In this document: positions 23,482 through 31,972 of the stretch, piece by piece
Position numbering within the stretch: position 1 is the first letter of the stretch
Layout: every line of letters starts with the position of its first letter
Source of the DNA: Hyphomonadaceae bacterium
GTDB lineage: Bacteria > Pseudomonadota > Alphaproteobacteria > Caulobacterales > Hyphomonadaceae
Length of the DNA: 42,123 bases
Assembly (NCBI GenBank): GCA_022844475.1
Contig: JALHLR010000032.1
Coordinates: 1-42,123, forward strand
Direction: 5' to 3'
The notes under the pieces: generated by a model
Seen by the model: only the letters and a program-made list of their open reading frames with translations
What the model was told of the DNA's origin: nothing
Databases searched by the model: none
Made by a program: the position numbers and the translations under genes

Positions 23482-25557
23482 CTAGAATGCGTAGCTGTAG
23501 GACACACGCAGCGTCTGCGGCACGCCGCGGAAGCCGAACACGAAGGCGGGGCTGGTGTCGAAGCCTGCGGACGGCGCAGAACGACCGACGCTGGTGCGGT
23601 ATTCCTCGTCAAGCGCGTTTTCGAGACGGGCTGTCAGCTTGTGCTTCTGATCGGCATCGATGAAGACGTGCGCCGCAAGGTCGACGACCATGTAATCGCC
23701 ATAGTCGACAACGCCGACGCCGCCGGCAAGGCGGGTGCTCTGCAGCTCGCCCACCCAGAGCGCCGACAGGTCAGCGCCCCATTGTCCCGCATCATACGAG
23801 CCGCCGACCTTTGCGAGGGTGCGCGGCAGGCGGGGCAGCTGTGCGCCTCCTTCGATGCTGGACTCGGAGTCTGTGTAACTGGCCACCGCTGTGAAGCCGT
23901 TCCTGAAGTCCGCCGCGCCTGAGAGTTCGAAGCCGCGCACCTCAACCGTGCCGGGCAGGTTGCGGTAGAAGCCTTCGTTGAAGAAGGAGGGGTCGAGCCT
24001 TGGATAGAGCGTGGTGCAATCGGTGGCGGGGTCTGTGCCATCGCCGCAATCCTCGAACTGGATGCGGTTGTCGATGTCGCGCGTGAAGTACGTCGCCTGC
24101 CAGGACAGCGCGGGTCCAGCGTCGATGTCTCCGCCGAAGCCGATGTTGAGGTTTTCCGCTTTCTCTGCTTCGAGGTTCGGATTGCCGAGGGTGGAGAAGG
24201 GATCGATGGCGTAGAGCTGTTCTGCGGTGGGGAGCAGGAAGCTCGTGCCGACATTGCCCTGCGCAAAGAGCCACGGGGTGAAGTCGTAGCGGGCGGAGGC
24301 GTTCCAGACGGTGAGGCTGGAGCCGGTGCCCTCACTGTGACGCGCGCCGATCGCGAACGAGCCGTTCTTGATGAAGTCGTCTGTCGAGCGGATCTGGCCG
24401 TAGACGGCGTGGACGTCTTCTTCCCGCTCCGCAATCAGCAGGACGTCGTCCTTGCCGGAGTATTGCTGGAAATCGTAGCCGAGGAGGTATTCGAACGGGC
24501 CGCTGGGGGTGAGCTTGGCGAGGGCGTTGATGCCCTTGTCCTCGAAGCCCCAGAAGGTGTTGAGGTCGGTTGTCACCTGTCCGGCGATGCCAGGGCCCGC
24601 GCCGCCACTGGCCAGCTGGTTGCGGATCGTCGTGTAGGTCGAATCCCAATCGTGCCAATAGCCCTTCACCAGCACCTGCGCCCAATCGGCCGCCTTGATG
24701 TCGACGCCGATGCTGGCGATGTCTTCGTCGCGCTCGTTCACCGAATAGGCGATGAGGCGCGGATTGGTGTTGTCGACGGCGGCGTCAGTGTGCTGGTAGC
24801 GGGCGTCGATGGCGATACGGTCGCCGAGTTCGAAGCGGTATTTGCCGCCATAATTCAGCACGTCGTAGCTTCGGTTGCGGTCGGTCGTGCTGGGCGCGAA
24901 GGCGTCGTAGGTCTCGAATCCGTCGCCCTTGTCGTGCGAGGCGAACAGCACGTAGTTGCCCGGTCCAGCTTGACCGCGGACATAGCCATCGATGTGGCGG
25001 CCGTCATTCGTGTCGGCGCTGAGATTCACGAGGCCGTTGAAGTCGTCGGTGTAGCCGCGGGTGACGAAATTGATCACGCCAGCGGCGGACTGCGTCCCAT
25101 AGTACAGCCCCTGGCCGCCTTTCAGCACCTCGATCCGCTCGATCATCGAGGCGGGCAGGGTGTCGCTCATAGTTGTTGAATAGAGGCGGTTATTGATGCG
25201 CACGCCGTCTACCAGCAGGAGCATGTCCTGCGTACGAGAGCCTTGCAGCGAGATGTCCATATAGCTGAAGGGGCCGCCGCGGGTGGCGACGAAGAGCCCC
25301 GGGACCTTCATCTGGAGCGCCTGCTGGGCGTCGACATAGACTTGGTTCCGGATTTCCTCGGAGGTGACGACTTCCAGGTCCGATCCGTATTTCTCGAGCT
25401 CCTGAGGCAGGGTCTCCTCGATTGTGACGCCGACGATCACCACCCGGTCGCCGTCGTCAGTCGGCCCCTGTGCGAGGGCGGCCGGCGCGCCGATGCAGAG
25501 CGCAAGCAGGCTCGCCCCGCAGACCAGCATCGCGCGATTGCAGGTGACCTTGAACAC
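23482..25557 (-). CDS. TonB-dependent outer membrane receptor
   Basis: A 691-residue receptor. The signal peptide covers about residues 1-30. The plug domain runs to about 165: EEIRNQVYVDAQQAL, QGSRTQDMLLLVDGVRINN, IERIEVLKGGQGLYYGTQSA and AGVINFVTR. The rest forms the 22-strand barrel and ends with aromatic VSYSYAF, the outer-membrane sorting signal. It is similar in architecture to BtuB/CirA-type receptors. The substrate cannot be read from the sequence; no cobalamin riboswitch is seen upstream, and the partner PepSY gene downstream suggests a metal chelate. The 161-base leader upstream carries direct repeats (25653-25671) that may be regulatory. Confidence 0.93.
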   Translation of the reverse strand: MFKVTCNRAMLVCGASLLALCIGAPAALAQGPTDDGDRVVIVGVTIEETLPQELEKYGSDLEVVTSEEIRNQVYVDAQQALQMKVPGLFVATRGGPFSYMDISLQGSRTQDMLLLVDGVRINNRLYSTTMSDTLPASMIERIEVLKGGQGLYYGTQSAAGVINFVTRGYTDDFNGLVNLSADTNDGRHIDGYVRGQAGPGNYVLFASHDKGDGFETYDAFAPSTTDRNRSYDVLNYGGKYRFELGDRIAIDARYQHTDAAVDNTNPRLIAYSVNERDEDIASIGVDIKAADWAQVLVKGYWHDWDSTYTTIRNQLASGGAGPGIAGQVTTDLNTFWGFEDKGINALAKLTPSGPFEYLLGYDFQQYSGKDDVLLIAEREEDVHAVYGQIRSTDDFIKNGSFAIGARHSEGTGSSLTVWNASARYDFTPWLFAQGNVGTSFLLPTAEQLYAIDPFSTLGNPNLEAEKAENLNIGFGGDIDAGPALSWQATYFTRDIDNRIQFEDCGDGTDPATDCTTLYPRLDPSFFNEGFYRNLPGTVEVRGFELSGAADFRNGFTAVASYTDSESSIEGGAQLPRLPRTLAKVGGSYDAGQWGADLSALWVGELQSTRLAGGVGVVDYGDYMVVDLAAHVFIDADQKHKLTARLENALDEEYRTSVGRSAPSAGFDTSPAFVFGFRGVPQTLRVSYSYAF

Positions 25558-25630
25558 TGTCGATTCCTTCCCGTAGCGTCACCCCGGTCCCGGCCGCGGC
25601 TTTGTCGGGAAGGTTGATAGGAAAAACGAA

Positions 25631-25671
25631 TGACGTCAGGGAGTTAATTACCGTTACAGCTGACGTTACAG
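25631..25671 (-). promoter_or_regulatory. Direct repeats upstream of the TonB receptor
   Basis: GTTACAG occurs twice with a 12-base period (25653-25659 and 25665-25671), next to the palindrome TGACGTCA (25631-25638) and an AT-rich GAGTTAATTA. The position before the receptor gene suggests an operator or promoter region. The binding protein is unknown; it does not match a Fur box that I can recognise. Confidence 0.35.
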
Positions 25672-25718
25672 TGCGTAGCAAGGCAAACGGTGCGAGGTAA
25701 CAGGCAGCCGGCGCCCTG

Positions 25719-26123
25719 TCAGTTGGGGCGGCGTTCGTCGTAGGGGCTGTCGAGGGCGAAAAGGGGGATGGTCGCCTCGACGCTCGCGCCCGTTTCGTCC
25801 TCGAACCGGTAGGCGCCCTGCATCATTCCGCAGGGCGTGGTGAGCGGGCAGCCGGACGAGTACTCGAACCGGGCGCCAGGGCGCAGGACGGGCTGCTTGC
25901 CGATGACGCCGGCGCCGTCGACATGCTGGATCCGACCATCGCCGTCGGTGATGCGCCAGTGGCGGGTCATCAGCTGGAGGGTGTGGCGGCCTCGGTTCTC
26001 GATCTCGATGTGATAGGCCCACAGGAAGCGATCTTCCTTGGGCGAGCTTTGCTCGTCGACGAAGACAGGCCGCACCCGGATGCAGACCCCGTTTGTTTCG
26101 GCTTCATAGGGATAGGCGGTCAT
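25719..26123 (-). CDS. apaG: ApaG protein
   Basis: A 134-residue single-domain ApaG with an Ig-like beta-sandwich. Characteristic stretches are VRPVFVDEQSSP, FLWAYHIEIENRG, TRHWRITDGDGR, GVIGKQPVLRPGARFEYSSG and GMMQGAYRF. The family's biochemical role is unknown in spite of links to diadenosine tetraphosphate hydrolysis; the same domain occurs in eukaryotic F-box proteins. Length and motifs are normal. It lies between the TonB receptor and YceI genes on the same strand, and metZ is close by, as in other alphaproteobacteria. Confidence 0.95.
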   Translation of the reverse strand: MTAYPYEAETNGVCIRVRPVFVDEQSSPKEDRFLWAYHIEIENRGRHTLQLMTRHWRITDGDGRIQHVDGAGVIGKQPVLRPGARFEYSSGCPLTTPCGMMQGAYRFEDETGASVEATIPLFALDSPYDERRPN

Positions 26124-26221
26124 TTCGCACCCCCCTCAGGGCTGGAAAGCTGCAGGCTAACGAAAACAGGACGCAGACCTCAACAGTCTGCGCCCTATTC
26201 GATTTGCAAGTCTACCGTGGA

Positions 26222-26923
26222 TTAAGCGGCGGGCTTCTGGATGAAATCGCCTTCGATCTGTACCTTCACGTCGTCGCCGACGATGGAGGGCAGGAGGTAG
26301 TCGAGACCGAATTCCGAGCGCTTGAACGTGCCTACGGCGGAGAAGCCGATGGCCGGAACCTTGGCGAACATGTGCGCGTCGGTTTCGCCAGCGAAGGTGA
26401 CATCCAGCGTGACCGGCTTGGTGACGCCCTTGAGGGTGAGGTCGCCCGTGACCTTCGCCGCGCGCTCGCCCGACGGTTCGACCGAGGTGGAGACGAAGGT
26501 GATCGTCGGATGGGCGCCGGCATCGAGGAAGTTGGCCGAGTTGGCGAGGTCATCTTCCCAGGACTTGAACTTCGTGCCCGGATGGCTGGCGGCGTAGTCG
26601 CCCGGATAGCCGGCGAGGATGTCCGCGGCCTTGATGCTCGCCGTGACCTTCGAGGCGGCGATGTTGGCGGGGTCGAATGCAACGGTGGCGTCGAAGGTCT
26701 TGAATTTCAGGTTGTAACCCGACAGGCCGAGATGCTGCAGGGCGAAATTCACGCTGGAATGGTTGGGGTCGGAGACGTATTCGCCCGCGGGCGCGGCTAT
26801 GGTGATCGCGGTCGGCGCGGCGGGTTCGGCAATCGCCGGCGCAGGGACGGTTTCAGCGGCGGGGCTGCAGGCGACGGCGAGCGCGGCGAGGCCGACTGTG
26901 GCGGCGGAAGTGAGCTTCTTCAT
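26222..26923 (-). CDS. YceI family periplasmic/lipid-binding protein
   Basis: A 233-residue exported protein. The signal peptide ends at LAVACSP; the Cys at residue 19 suggests a lipoprotein, though the -3 Ala is not the best lipobox. A Pro/Ala/Thr-rich linker follows, then the YceI lipocalin-like domain: YVSDPNHSSVNFALQHLG, FDPANIAASKVTASI, GDLTLKGVTKPVTLDVTF and FSAVGTFKRSEFGLDYLLP. YceI proteins bind isoprenoid chains such as polyprenyl quinones. A possible role in redox or membrane stress is inferred. A 7-bp inverted repeat about 85 bases upstream (27008-27025) may control it. Confidence 0.9.
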   Translation of the reverse strand: MKKLTSAATVGLAALAVACSPAAETVPAPAIAEPAAPTAITIAAPAGEYVSDPNHSSVNFALQHLGLSGYNLKFKTFDATVAFDPANIAASKVTASIKAADILAGYPGDYAASHPGTKFKSWEDDLANSANFLDAGAHPTITFVSTSVEPSGERAAKVTGDLTLKGVTKPVTLDVTFAGETDAHMFAKVPAIGFSAVGTFKRSEFGLDYLLPSIVGDDVKVQIEGDFIQKPAA

Positions 26924-26959
26924 ACTGCAAAAAGTCCTTCAAATGTCACACGCGTCCCC

Positions 26960-26978
26960 CGCCGCGAGGTTCGCGGCG
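26960..26978. terminator. Hairpin between metZ and yceI
   Basis: CGCCGCGA and TCGCGGCG pair (8 bp) around GGT. TTTGCGTT follows on the plus strand, but the flanking genes run on the minus strand, where no T-run follows the stem, so termination is uncertain. Confidence 0.3.
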
Positions 26979-27007
26979 TTTGCGTTCCGATGGACATATG
27001 GGCGCTA

Positions 27008-27025
27008 TTGTTGCGTCTGCAACAA
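27008..27025. promoter_or_regulatory. Operator-like palindrome before yceI
   Basis: TTGTTGC-GTCT-GCAACAA is a perfect 7-bp inverted repeat with a four-base spacer, 85 bp upstream of the YceI start and about 42 bp after metZ. It looks like a dimeric repressor site; the protein is unknown. Confidence 0.35.
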
Positions 27026-27066
27026 AAAGGTCGATGAATCCGCCTAAACGGCCGGATCAGCCCCGC

Positions 27067-28272
27067 TTATCGACCAGCCAGCGCCTGTTCGAGGTCTTCG
27101 GCAATGTCTTCCGGGTCTTCGAGGCCCACCGACAAGCGCACCCACGTCTCGTCGAGCCCGATCGCCGCGCGCTCGCCTTCGGTGAGCGTTCGGTGCGTCG
27201 TGGTGGCGGGGTGGGTGATCAGCGACTTCGCATCTCCGAGATTGTTGGAGATGTCGATGAGGCCGAGCCGGTTCAGCATCGCAAACGCTGCCTCGCCGCC
27301 GCCCTTGAGCGAGAAGGCGAGCATGGAGCCGCCACCCTCCGGCATCTGGGCGGCATGGGTGGTGTGGTGTGGGTGATCGCTGCGGCCGGGATAGCGCACT
27401 GCCCTGATCTTCGGGTTGGTCGCGAGACGATCCGCGATGATGCGGGCGTTGTCGCTCATCCGACGAACGCGCAGATCCATCGTCTCGAGCCCCTTGAGAA
27501 CAACCCACGCATTGAACGGGGACATGGAGGGGCCGGTGTGACGATAGTATTGCTGGAGTTCATCCACGATCTTCTTGGTCTTGCCGAGGATGGCTCCGCC
27601 CAGCGTGCGGCCCTGACCGTCCATGTGCTTGGTGGTGGAGTAGACCACCCAGTCGGCACCGAGTTCTATCGGGCGCTGCAGGATGGGCGAGGCGAAGACG
27701 TTGTCGACGATAAGTTCACCGCCGGCGGTGTGGACGAGGTCCGCCACGGCCCGGATATCCACCGCGTCAAGGAGCGGATTGGACGGCGTCTCGATGATGG
27801 CGAAGCGGCATGGCTTGCGCGTGGCGTCTTCCCACTGGCCAAGATCGGAACCGTCGAGCCACGTCACCTCGACGCCCATTTTTGGCATGAGGTTCTTGAG
27901 AATCCACACGCATGACGAGAACAGCTGGCGTGGGGCAATGACGCGGTCGCCGGGCTTGATAGGAGCGACGAGCATGGTGTGGATGGCGGCCATGCCGCTG
28001 GCGGTGGCGCGGCAATCCTCGGCGCCCTCGATCTGCGCGAGGCGTTCCTCGAACATGCGAACGGTCGGGTTGGCGTAACGGCTGTATATAAAGCCGGGCT
28101 TGTCGCCGGCCATGCGAGCGGACTGTTCCTCGGGGCTGTCATAGACGAAGCCTGAATTGAGGAAGAGCGCCTCAGAGGTCTCGCCATGCTGGGACCGAAT
28201 GAGGCCGCCGCGCACCATCATGGTCTGCGGGCGCCATTTGGTGGAATTGCCCTTCTTGCGATCCTCGGTCAT
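27067..28272 (-). CDS. metZ: O-succinylhomoserine sulfhydrylase
   Basis: A 401-residue enzyme of the Cys/Met metabolism PLP family. The PLP lysine is K215 in YSTTKHMDGQG; other blocks are NSGFVYDS, YSRYANPTVRMFEERLAQIE, TASGMAAIH, IETPSNPLLDAVDI and THRTLTEGERAAIGL. It makes homocysteine from O-succinylhomoserine and sulfide. The residue pattern and neighbourhood (apaG) match MetZ of alphaproteobacteria rather than cystathionine synthases; that subfamily call is from pattern memory. The ATG at 28272 gives a normal length; the frame runs back to 28668 inside the divergent gene. Upstream I see no SAM-II or other riboswitch consensus. Confidence 0.93.
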   Translation of the reverse strand: MTEDRKKGNSTKWRPQTMMVRGGLIRSQHGETSEALFLNSGFVYDSPEEQSARMAGDKPGFIYSRYANPTVRMFEERLAQIEGAEDCRATASGMAAIHTMLVAPIKPGDRVIAPRQLFSSCVWILKNLMPKMGVEVTWLDGSDLGQWEDATRKPCRFAIIETPSNPLLDAVDIRAVADLVHTAGGELIVDNVFASPILQRPIELGADWVVYSTTKHMDGQGRTLGGAILGKTKKIVDELQQYYRHTGPSMSPFNAWVVLKGLETMDLRVRRMSDNARIIADRLATNPKIRAVRYPGRSDHPHHTTHAAQMPEGGGSMLAFSLKGGGEAAFAMLNRLGLIDISNNLGDAKSLITHPATTTHRTLTEGERAAIGLDETWVRLSVGLEDPEDIAEDLEQALAGR

Positions 28273-28396
28273 GGCGGCTGCCTTTCGATGCGTGGGACCG
28301 CCGTTTAGGACAAAGGACGCGCCGGCGCCAGATAGGCAGGCTACAAGGTGGATGCCGCGCCATTGAGCCCAACGACAAGCCCGACCATAAGCAGAC

Positions 28397-29410
28397 ATGA
28401 CTGACCAAGCCCCTGCAGGAAACATGGAACAGACCACAGCACGGCGCCGCGTCCTCATGCTGGGCGCAACGGGCGCGATCGGCACGGCGACGGTACGGGC
28501 GCTGGTGGCGGCGGGGCATGATGTCGTGTGTCTCGTGCGCCCGGGACGGGAGCGGAGCGCAGACATGTTCGCCGGGGCGGCGACGCGGTTTGGCGATTTG
28601 GTCGATGCGGACGTTCCGGTCCGGGAAGGGTTTCGCGGCGAGCGGTTCGATGCGGTTGTCTCATGCATGGCGTCGCGGACGGGTGCGCCGAAGGATGCGT
28701 GGGCGGTCGATCATCTGGCGCATTCGCATGCGCTGAAGGCGGCGAAGGCTGCGGGCGTCACGAAATTCGTGCTGCTCTCGGCAATCTGCGTGCAGAAGCC
28801 GCGGCTGGAATTCCAGAAGGCCAAGCTGGCGTTCGAGCAGGAACTGATCACGTCGGGCCTCGATTATTCGATCGTGCGGGCGACGGCTTTCTTCAAGTCC
28901 CTTGCGGGGCAGGTCGCGCGTGTGAAGCGGGGTAAGCCGTTTCTGATGTTTGGCGATGGACGCCTGACATCCTGCAAGCCGATCAGCGATGACGATCTCG
29001 GGCGCTACCTTGCGGAGTGCGTGAGCGATCCGTCGCGGAGCAATCGCGTGCTTCCCATCGGGGGGCCGGGGCCAGCGATCACGCCGCGTGAGCAGGGTGA
29101 GAAACTGTTTGCCTTGCTTGGACGTGAGCCGCGCTTCTCGCAGGCGCCGGTAGTGATGCTGGATGCGATCATCGTGGCGCTGTCGGCTGCGGGCAGGGTC
29201 GTTCCGGCGCTGCGCGACAAGGCTGATCTGGCGCGCATCGGCCGATACTATGCGACGGAGTCGATGCTGGTGTGGGATGCAAGGGCCGGCCGCTACGACG
29301 CCGATGCTACCCCGTCGACCGGCAGCGATACGCTGTTCGATTACTACGCGCGCCTTGTGGCGGGCGAAGCGTCCGTAGAGCGTGGCGCGCACAGCGTTTT
29401 CAGCGATTGA
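28397..29410 (+). CDS. bciA: BciA-like 3,8-divinyl (proto)chlorophyllide a 8-vinyl reductase
   Basis: A 337-residue NAD(P)H-binding protein. After LMLGATGAIGTATVRAL (Rossmann loop) come blocks that I recognise from bacterial divinyl chlorophyllide reductases: VVSCMASRTGAPKDAW, KPRLEFQKAKLAFEQELI, FFKSLAGQVARVKRGKPF, TSCKPISDDDLGRYLAECV, PIGGPGPAITPREQGEKLF and ATPSTGSDTLFDYYARL. BciA reduces the 8-vinyl group in bacteriochlorophyll synthesis. No other photosynthesis gene is in the window; in several phototrophs bciA lies outside the main cluster. If the organism is not phototrophic it would be a remnant or act on another substrate. The start may be ATG 28397 or 28424; the second has AGGA just upstream. 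Confidence 0.75.
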   Translation: MTDQAPAGNMEQTTARRRVLMLGATGAIGTATVRALVAAGHDVVCLVRPGRERSADMFAGAATRFGDLVDADVPVREGFRGERFDAVVSCMASRTGAPKDAWAVDHLAHSHALKAAKAAGVTKFVLLSAICVQKPRLEFQKAKLAFEQELITSGLDYSIVRATAFFKSLAGQVARVKRGKPFLMFGDGRLTSCKPISDDDLGRYLAECVSDPSRSNRVLPIGGPGPAITPREQGEKLFALLGREPRFSQAPVVMLDAIIVALSAAGRVVPALRDKADLARIGRYYATESMLVWDARAGRYDADATPSTGSDTLFDYYARLVAGEASVERGAHSVFSD

Positions 29411-29412
29411 TC

Positions 29413-29562
29413 CTAGACGATCAGCGCCCGCAGCGCGTAGGCGACGGCCGCGACAGCGACGAGGCCGCCGACCCACAGTGCGGCAAACCAGAGCAGGCTC
29501 TCGCCGAGGGGCCGTTTCGGGTCGCCGGGTTCGGGCGGGCCCTCAATGGTAGGCGGCTTCAT
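29413..29562 (-). CDS. DUF2474-type small subunit of cytochrome bd oxidase
   Basis: A 49-residue protein with a polar, Pro-rich start (ending KRPLGES) and one transmembrane helix LLWFAALWVGGLVAVAAVAY. This matches the small DUF2474/CydX-like proteins encoded right after cydB, which sit in the membrane with the oxidase and stabilise its haems. Its ATG lies 20 bases inside the end of cydB, in another frame, so the two are translationally coupled. It converges with the bciA-like gene with two bases between the stop codons. It is short enough to be missed by automatic annotation. Confidence 0.8.
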   Translation of the reverse strand: MKPPTIEGPPEPGDPKRPLGESLLWFAALWVGGLVAVAAVAYALRALIV

Positions 29563-30571
29563 CGGTCACCTTGGCGCGGAAGAGCCAGTAGACGTAGGCG
29601 GTGTAGCCGAGGATGACCGGAAGCATCGGGATCGCGCCCCAGAGCATGAGCGCCAGGGCATTGTCGGCGGCGGCGGCTTCGGCGGGCGTCATCTGGAAGG
29701 GCACGATGTAGGGCCACAGGCTGACAGCGAGGCCGACATAGCCGACGAGGAACAGTGCAACGCTGTAAAGATAGGGCTGAGAGTGGCGGCGCAGGTCTGC
29801 GTCGCGCCAGAGAAGGAAGACCAAGGCTCCAGCGACGATGGGGAGTGGCGCGAGTGCGGCGAAGGTCGGCCAGTCGATGCTGGTCATGGTGATCCCCCAG
29901 CGCTCGGTGACGCGCGGATCGACGCTGAGTGTTGCGAGGCTGACGCCAGCCATGCCGAGAGCGGAAAGGATGGCGAGGCGCTTCACCCAGCTGCGGGCGC
30001 GCTCGAACAGTTCGCCCTCGGTCTTGAAGACCAGCCAGGCGGCGCCGAGAAGGGCGTAGCCGGCGACGAGCGAGGCAGCGACCAGAAGCGAGAAGGGCGT
30101 CAGCCAGTCGAGCGGTCCGCCCACGAATCCGCCGTCGACGACGTTGACGCCCTGGATGAAACCGCCGAGCACGAGACCTTGCGAGGCGGCTGCTGCAATC
30201 GAGCCGCCCGAGAAGGCGACTGTCCACCATTTCTTGCCTGTCTTGCGGCCATGATGGCGGAACTCGAACGCCACGCCACGGAAGATCAGCGCCAGCAGCA
30301 TCAGCGTGATCGGCATGTAGAGCGCGGGCATCAGCGCGGCGTAGGCTTTCGGGAAGGCCGCGAAGAGCCCACCGCCGCCGAGAACCAGCCATGTCTCGTT
30401 GCCGTCCCACACGGGCGCGATGGCGGCCTGCATGTGATCGCGCTCGCGCGAATCCTTTGCGAAGGGAAAGAGGATGCCGACGCCGAGATCGAAGCCGTCG
30501 AGCGCGACATAGAGGAAGACGGCAAGGGCGATGAGAACCGCCCAGATCATGGAGAGTTCGACGCCAAACAT
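29543..30571 (-). CDS. cydB: Cytochrome bd ubiquinol oxidase subunit II
   Basis: A 342-residue membrane protein with about nine hydrophobic helices. CydB marks include FGVELSMIWAVLIALAVFLY, LDGFDLGVGILFPF, WDGNETWLVLGGGGLFAAFP and VAFEFRHHGR. It partners CydA in the inner membrane in a high-affinity quinol oxidase used at low oxygen. The ATG at 30571 is three bases after the cydA stop, and a DUF2474-type subunit overlaps its 3' end. The short length is normal for the cyanide-insensitive branch. Confidence 0.95.
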   Translation of the reverse strand: MFGVELSMIWAVLIALAVFLYVALDGFDLGVGILFPFAKDSRERDHMQAAIAPVWDGNETWLVLGGGGLFAAFPKAYAALMPALYMPITLMLLALIFRGVAFEFRHHGRKTGKKWWTVAFSGGSIAAAASQGLVLGGFIQGVNVVDGGFVGGPLDWLTPFSLLVAASLVAGYALLGAAWLVFKTEGELFERARSWVKRLAILSALGMAGVSLATLSVDPRVTERWGITMTSIDWPTFAALAPLPIVAGALVFLLWRDADLRRHSQPYLYSVALFLVGYVGLAVSLWPYIVPFQMTPAEAAAADNALALMLWGAIPMLPVILGYTAYVYWLFRAKVTDEAAYH

Positions 30572-30574
30572 GGA

Positions 30575-31972
30575 TCATCCCTCCTTTGCTGAGGCGCTGG
30601 CGACGCCGGTGGCCAGCGGCGAGCCGGGTGGTTCGCTCGCGTCTTCCGGCGCGCGTTCCTCTGTCTCCGGGCCCTTTGCCATCAGGCGCAGGATGTAGAG
30701 AGCGCCGGCGGAGAACACGATCGCGTAGACGATGATGAAGAACAGGAGTGACGTGGCGACCGCGCCAGCCGCGACGGGCGACACGGCGTCGACCGTTCGC
30801 AGGACGCCATAGACGACATAGGGCTGGCGGCCGACCTCGGCGGATATCCAGCCCGCGAGGACCGCGACAAAGCCGGATGGCGCGGCGAGGACCAGGGCGC
30901 GGTGATAGAGGGTGGCGCGGTCGATGCGCTTCAAGGCCCAGACAACTGCGCCCCAGACACCGAGCGCCACCATGGCGAGGCCCATCGCTACCATGATGCG
31001 GAAGGCCCAGAAGGTGAGCCACACCGGTGGGCGGTCTTCCTTCGGAAAGGCCTTCAGGCCTTCGAGCTCCGCGTTGACATCGCCTGCGACAAACCAAGAG
31101 CCCATTCCTGGAATACCGATCGCGGCATGGGTGGTTTCTGCCTGCTCGTCGGGCCAGCCGAACAGCAGTGTCGGCTGCTGCGTGCGGGTTTCCCACCAGC
31201 CCTCCATCGCGGCGACCTTGGCTGGCTGGTATTCGTGGGCGACCTTGCCGCTCTCGTGGCCAGCAGCGATCTGGAGCGGCGCGACGATCGCCATCATCAG
31301 CACGCCCATACGCAGCGCCGTGCCGCTTTCGGCGACAGCCTTCTTCGTCAGCAGCGTGAAGGCCGAGGCGCCGGCGACGACCATGGCGGTAGTGAGGTAG
31401 GCGGCAAGCACCATGTGCACGAAGCGGATCGGCATGGACGGGTTGAAGATTACCTGCACGAAGTCGGTTGCCACCATCGTGCCATCGTTTGCGAAAGCGA
31501 AGCCGTGGGGCGTCTGCATCCACGAGTTGGCGGCGAGGATCCAGAAGGCGCTCATCAGCGTGCCGATGGCGACCATGCAGGTTGCGAAGAAGTGCAGCTT
31601 GGGGCCGACGCGCTTCCATCCGAACAGCATGATGCCGAGGAAGGACGCTTCGAGGAAGAAAGCTGTGAGGACTTCATAGGCGAAGAGAGGACCGATGACG
31701 CTGCCGACCTGGGCGGAGAACACGCTCCAGTTGGTGCCGAGCTGGTAGCTCATCACCACGCCCGACACGACGCCCATGCCGAAGGACAGTGCGAAGATCT
31801 TGACCCAGAAGAGATAGAGGTTCCGGTACACCGGCTTCTTCGTCTTCAGCCAGAGACCTTCGAGGACGGCGAGGAAGGAGGCGAGGCCGATGGTGAAGGC
31901 CGGGAAGATGATATGGAAGCCGATCGTGAACGCGAACTGCAGGCGCGAGAGAAGCAGGGCGTCGAATTCCAT
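30575..31972 (-). CDS. cydA: Cytochrome bd ubiquinol oxidase subunit I (CIO-type)
   Basis: A 465-residue subunit carrying haems b558, b595 and d. Ligand regions are FTIGFHIIFPAFTIGL (H20), IRFVHMVLAAYLTT, and GHESGKVAHEYQPAKVAAME with the quinol-loop residues. The quinol loop is short and GRQPYVVYGVLRT replaces the GRQPWAIG of the classic enzyme, both typical of the cyanide-insensitive group. The start MEFDALLLSRLQFA at 31972 follows GGGAGG and is the family start; the frame goes back to 31987. The upstream 248 bases divergent to the GST gene show no clear FNR-type palindrome. Confidence 0.95.
   Translation of the reverse strand: MEFDALLLSRLQFAFTIGFHIIFPAFTIGLASFLAVLEGLWLKTKKPVYRNLYLFWVKIFALSFGMGVVSGVVMSYQLGTNWSVFSAQVGSVIGPLFAYEVLTAFFLEASFLGIMLFGWKRVGPKLHFFATCMVAIGTLMSAFWILAANSWMQTPHGFAFANDGTMVATDFVQVIFNPSMPIRFVHMVLAAYLTTAMVVAGASAFTLLTKKAVAESGTALRMGVLMMAIVAPLQIAAGHESGKVAHEYQPAKVAAMEGWWETRTQQPTLLFGWPDEQAETTHAAIGIPGMGSWFVAGDVNAELEGLKAFPKEDRPPVWLTFWAFRIMVAMGLAMVALGVWGAVVWALKRIDRATLYHRALVLAAPSGFVAVLAGWISAEVGRQPYVVYGVLRTVDAVSPVAAGAVATSLLFFIIVYAIVFSAGALYILRLMAKGPETEERAPEDASEPPGSPLATGVASASAKEG

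Noticed and set aside
25558..25718. Cobalamin riboswitch upstream of the BtuB-like TonB receptor
   Set aside because: The B12-box and the other conserved riboswitch segments are not present in the 161-base leader.
28273..28396. SAM-II or SAM/SAH riboswitch before metZ
   Set aside because: The leader does not show the conserved pseudoknot segments of these riboswitches as I know them.
29559..31619. A 686-residue open frame on the minus strand across cydA and cydB
   Set aside because: It is a frame-shifted shadow of the clear CydA and CydB sequences, with Arg/His/Pro-rich low-information content typical of GC-rich shadows.
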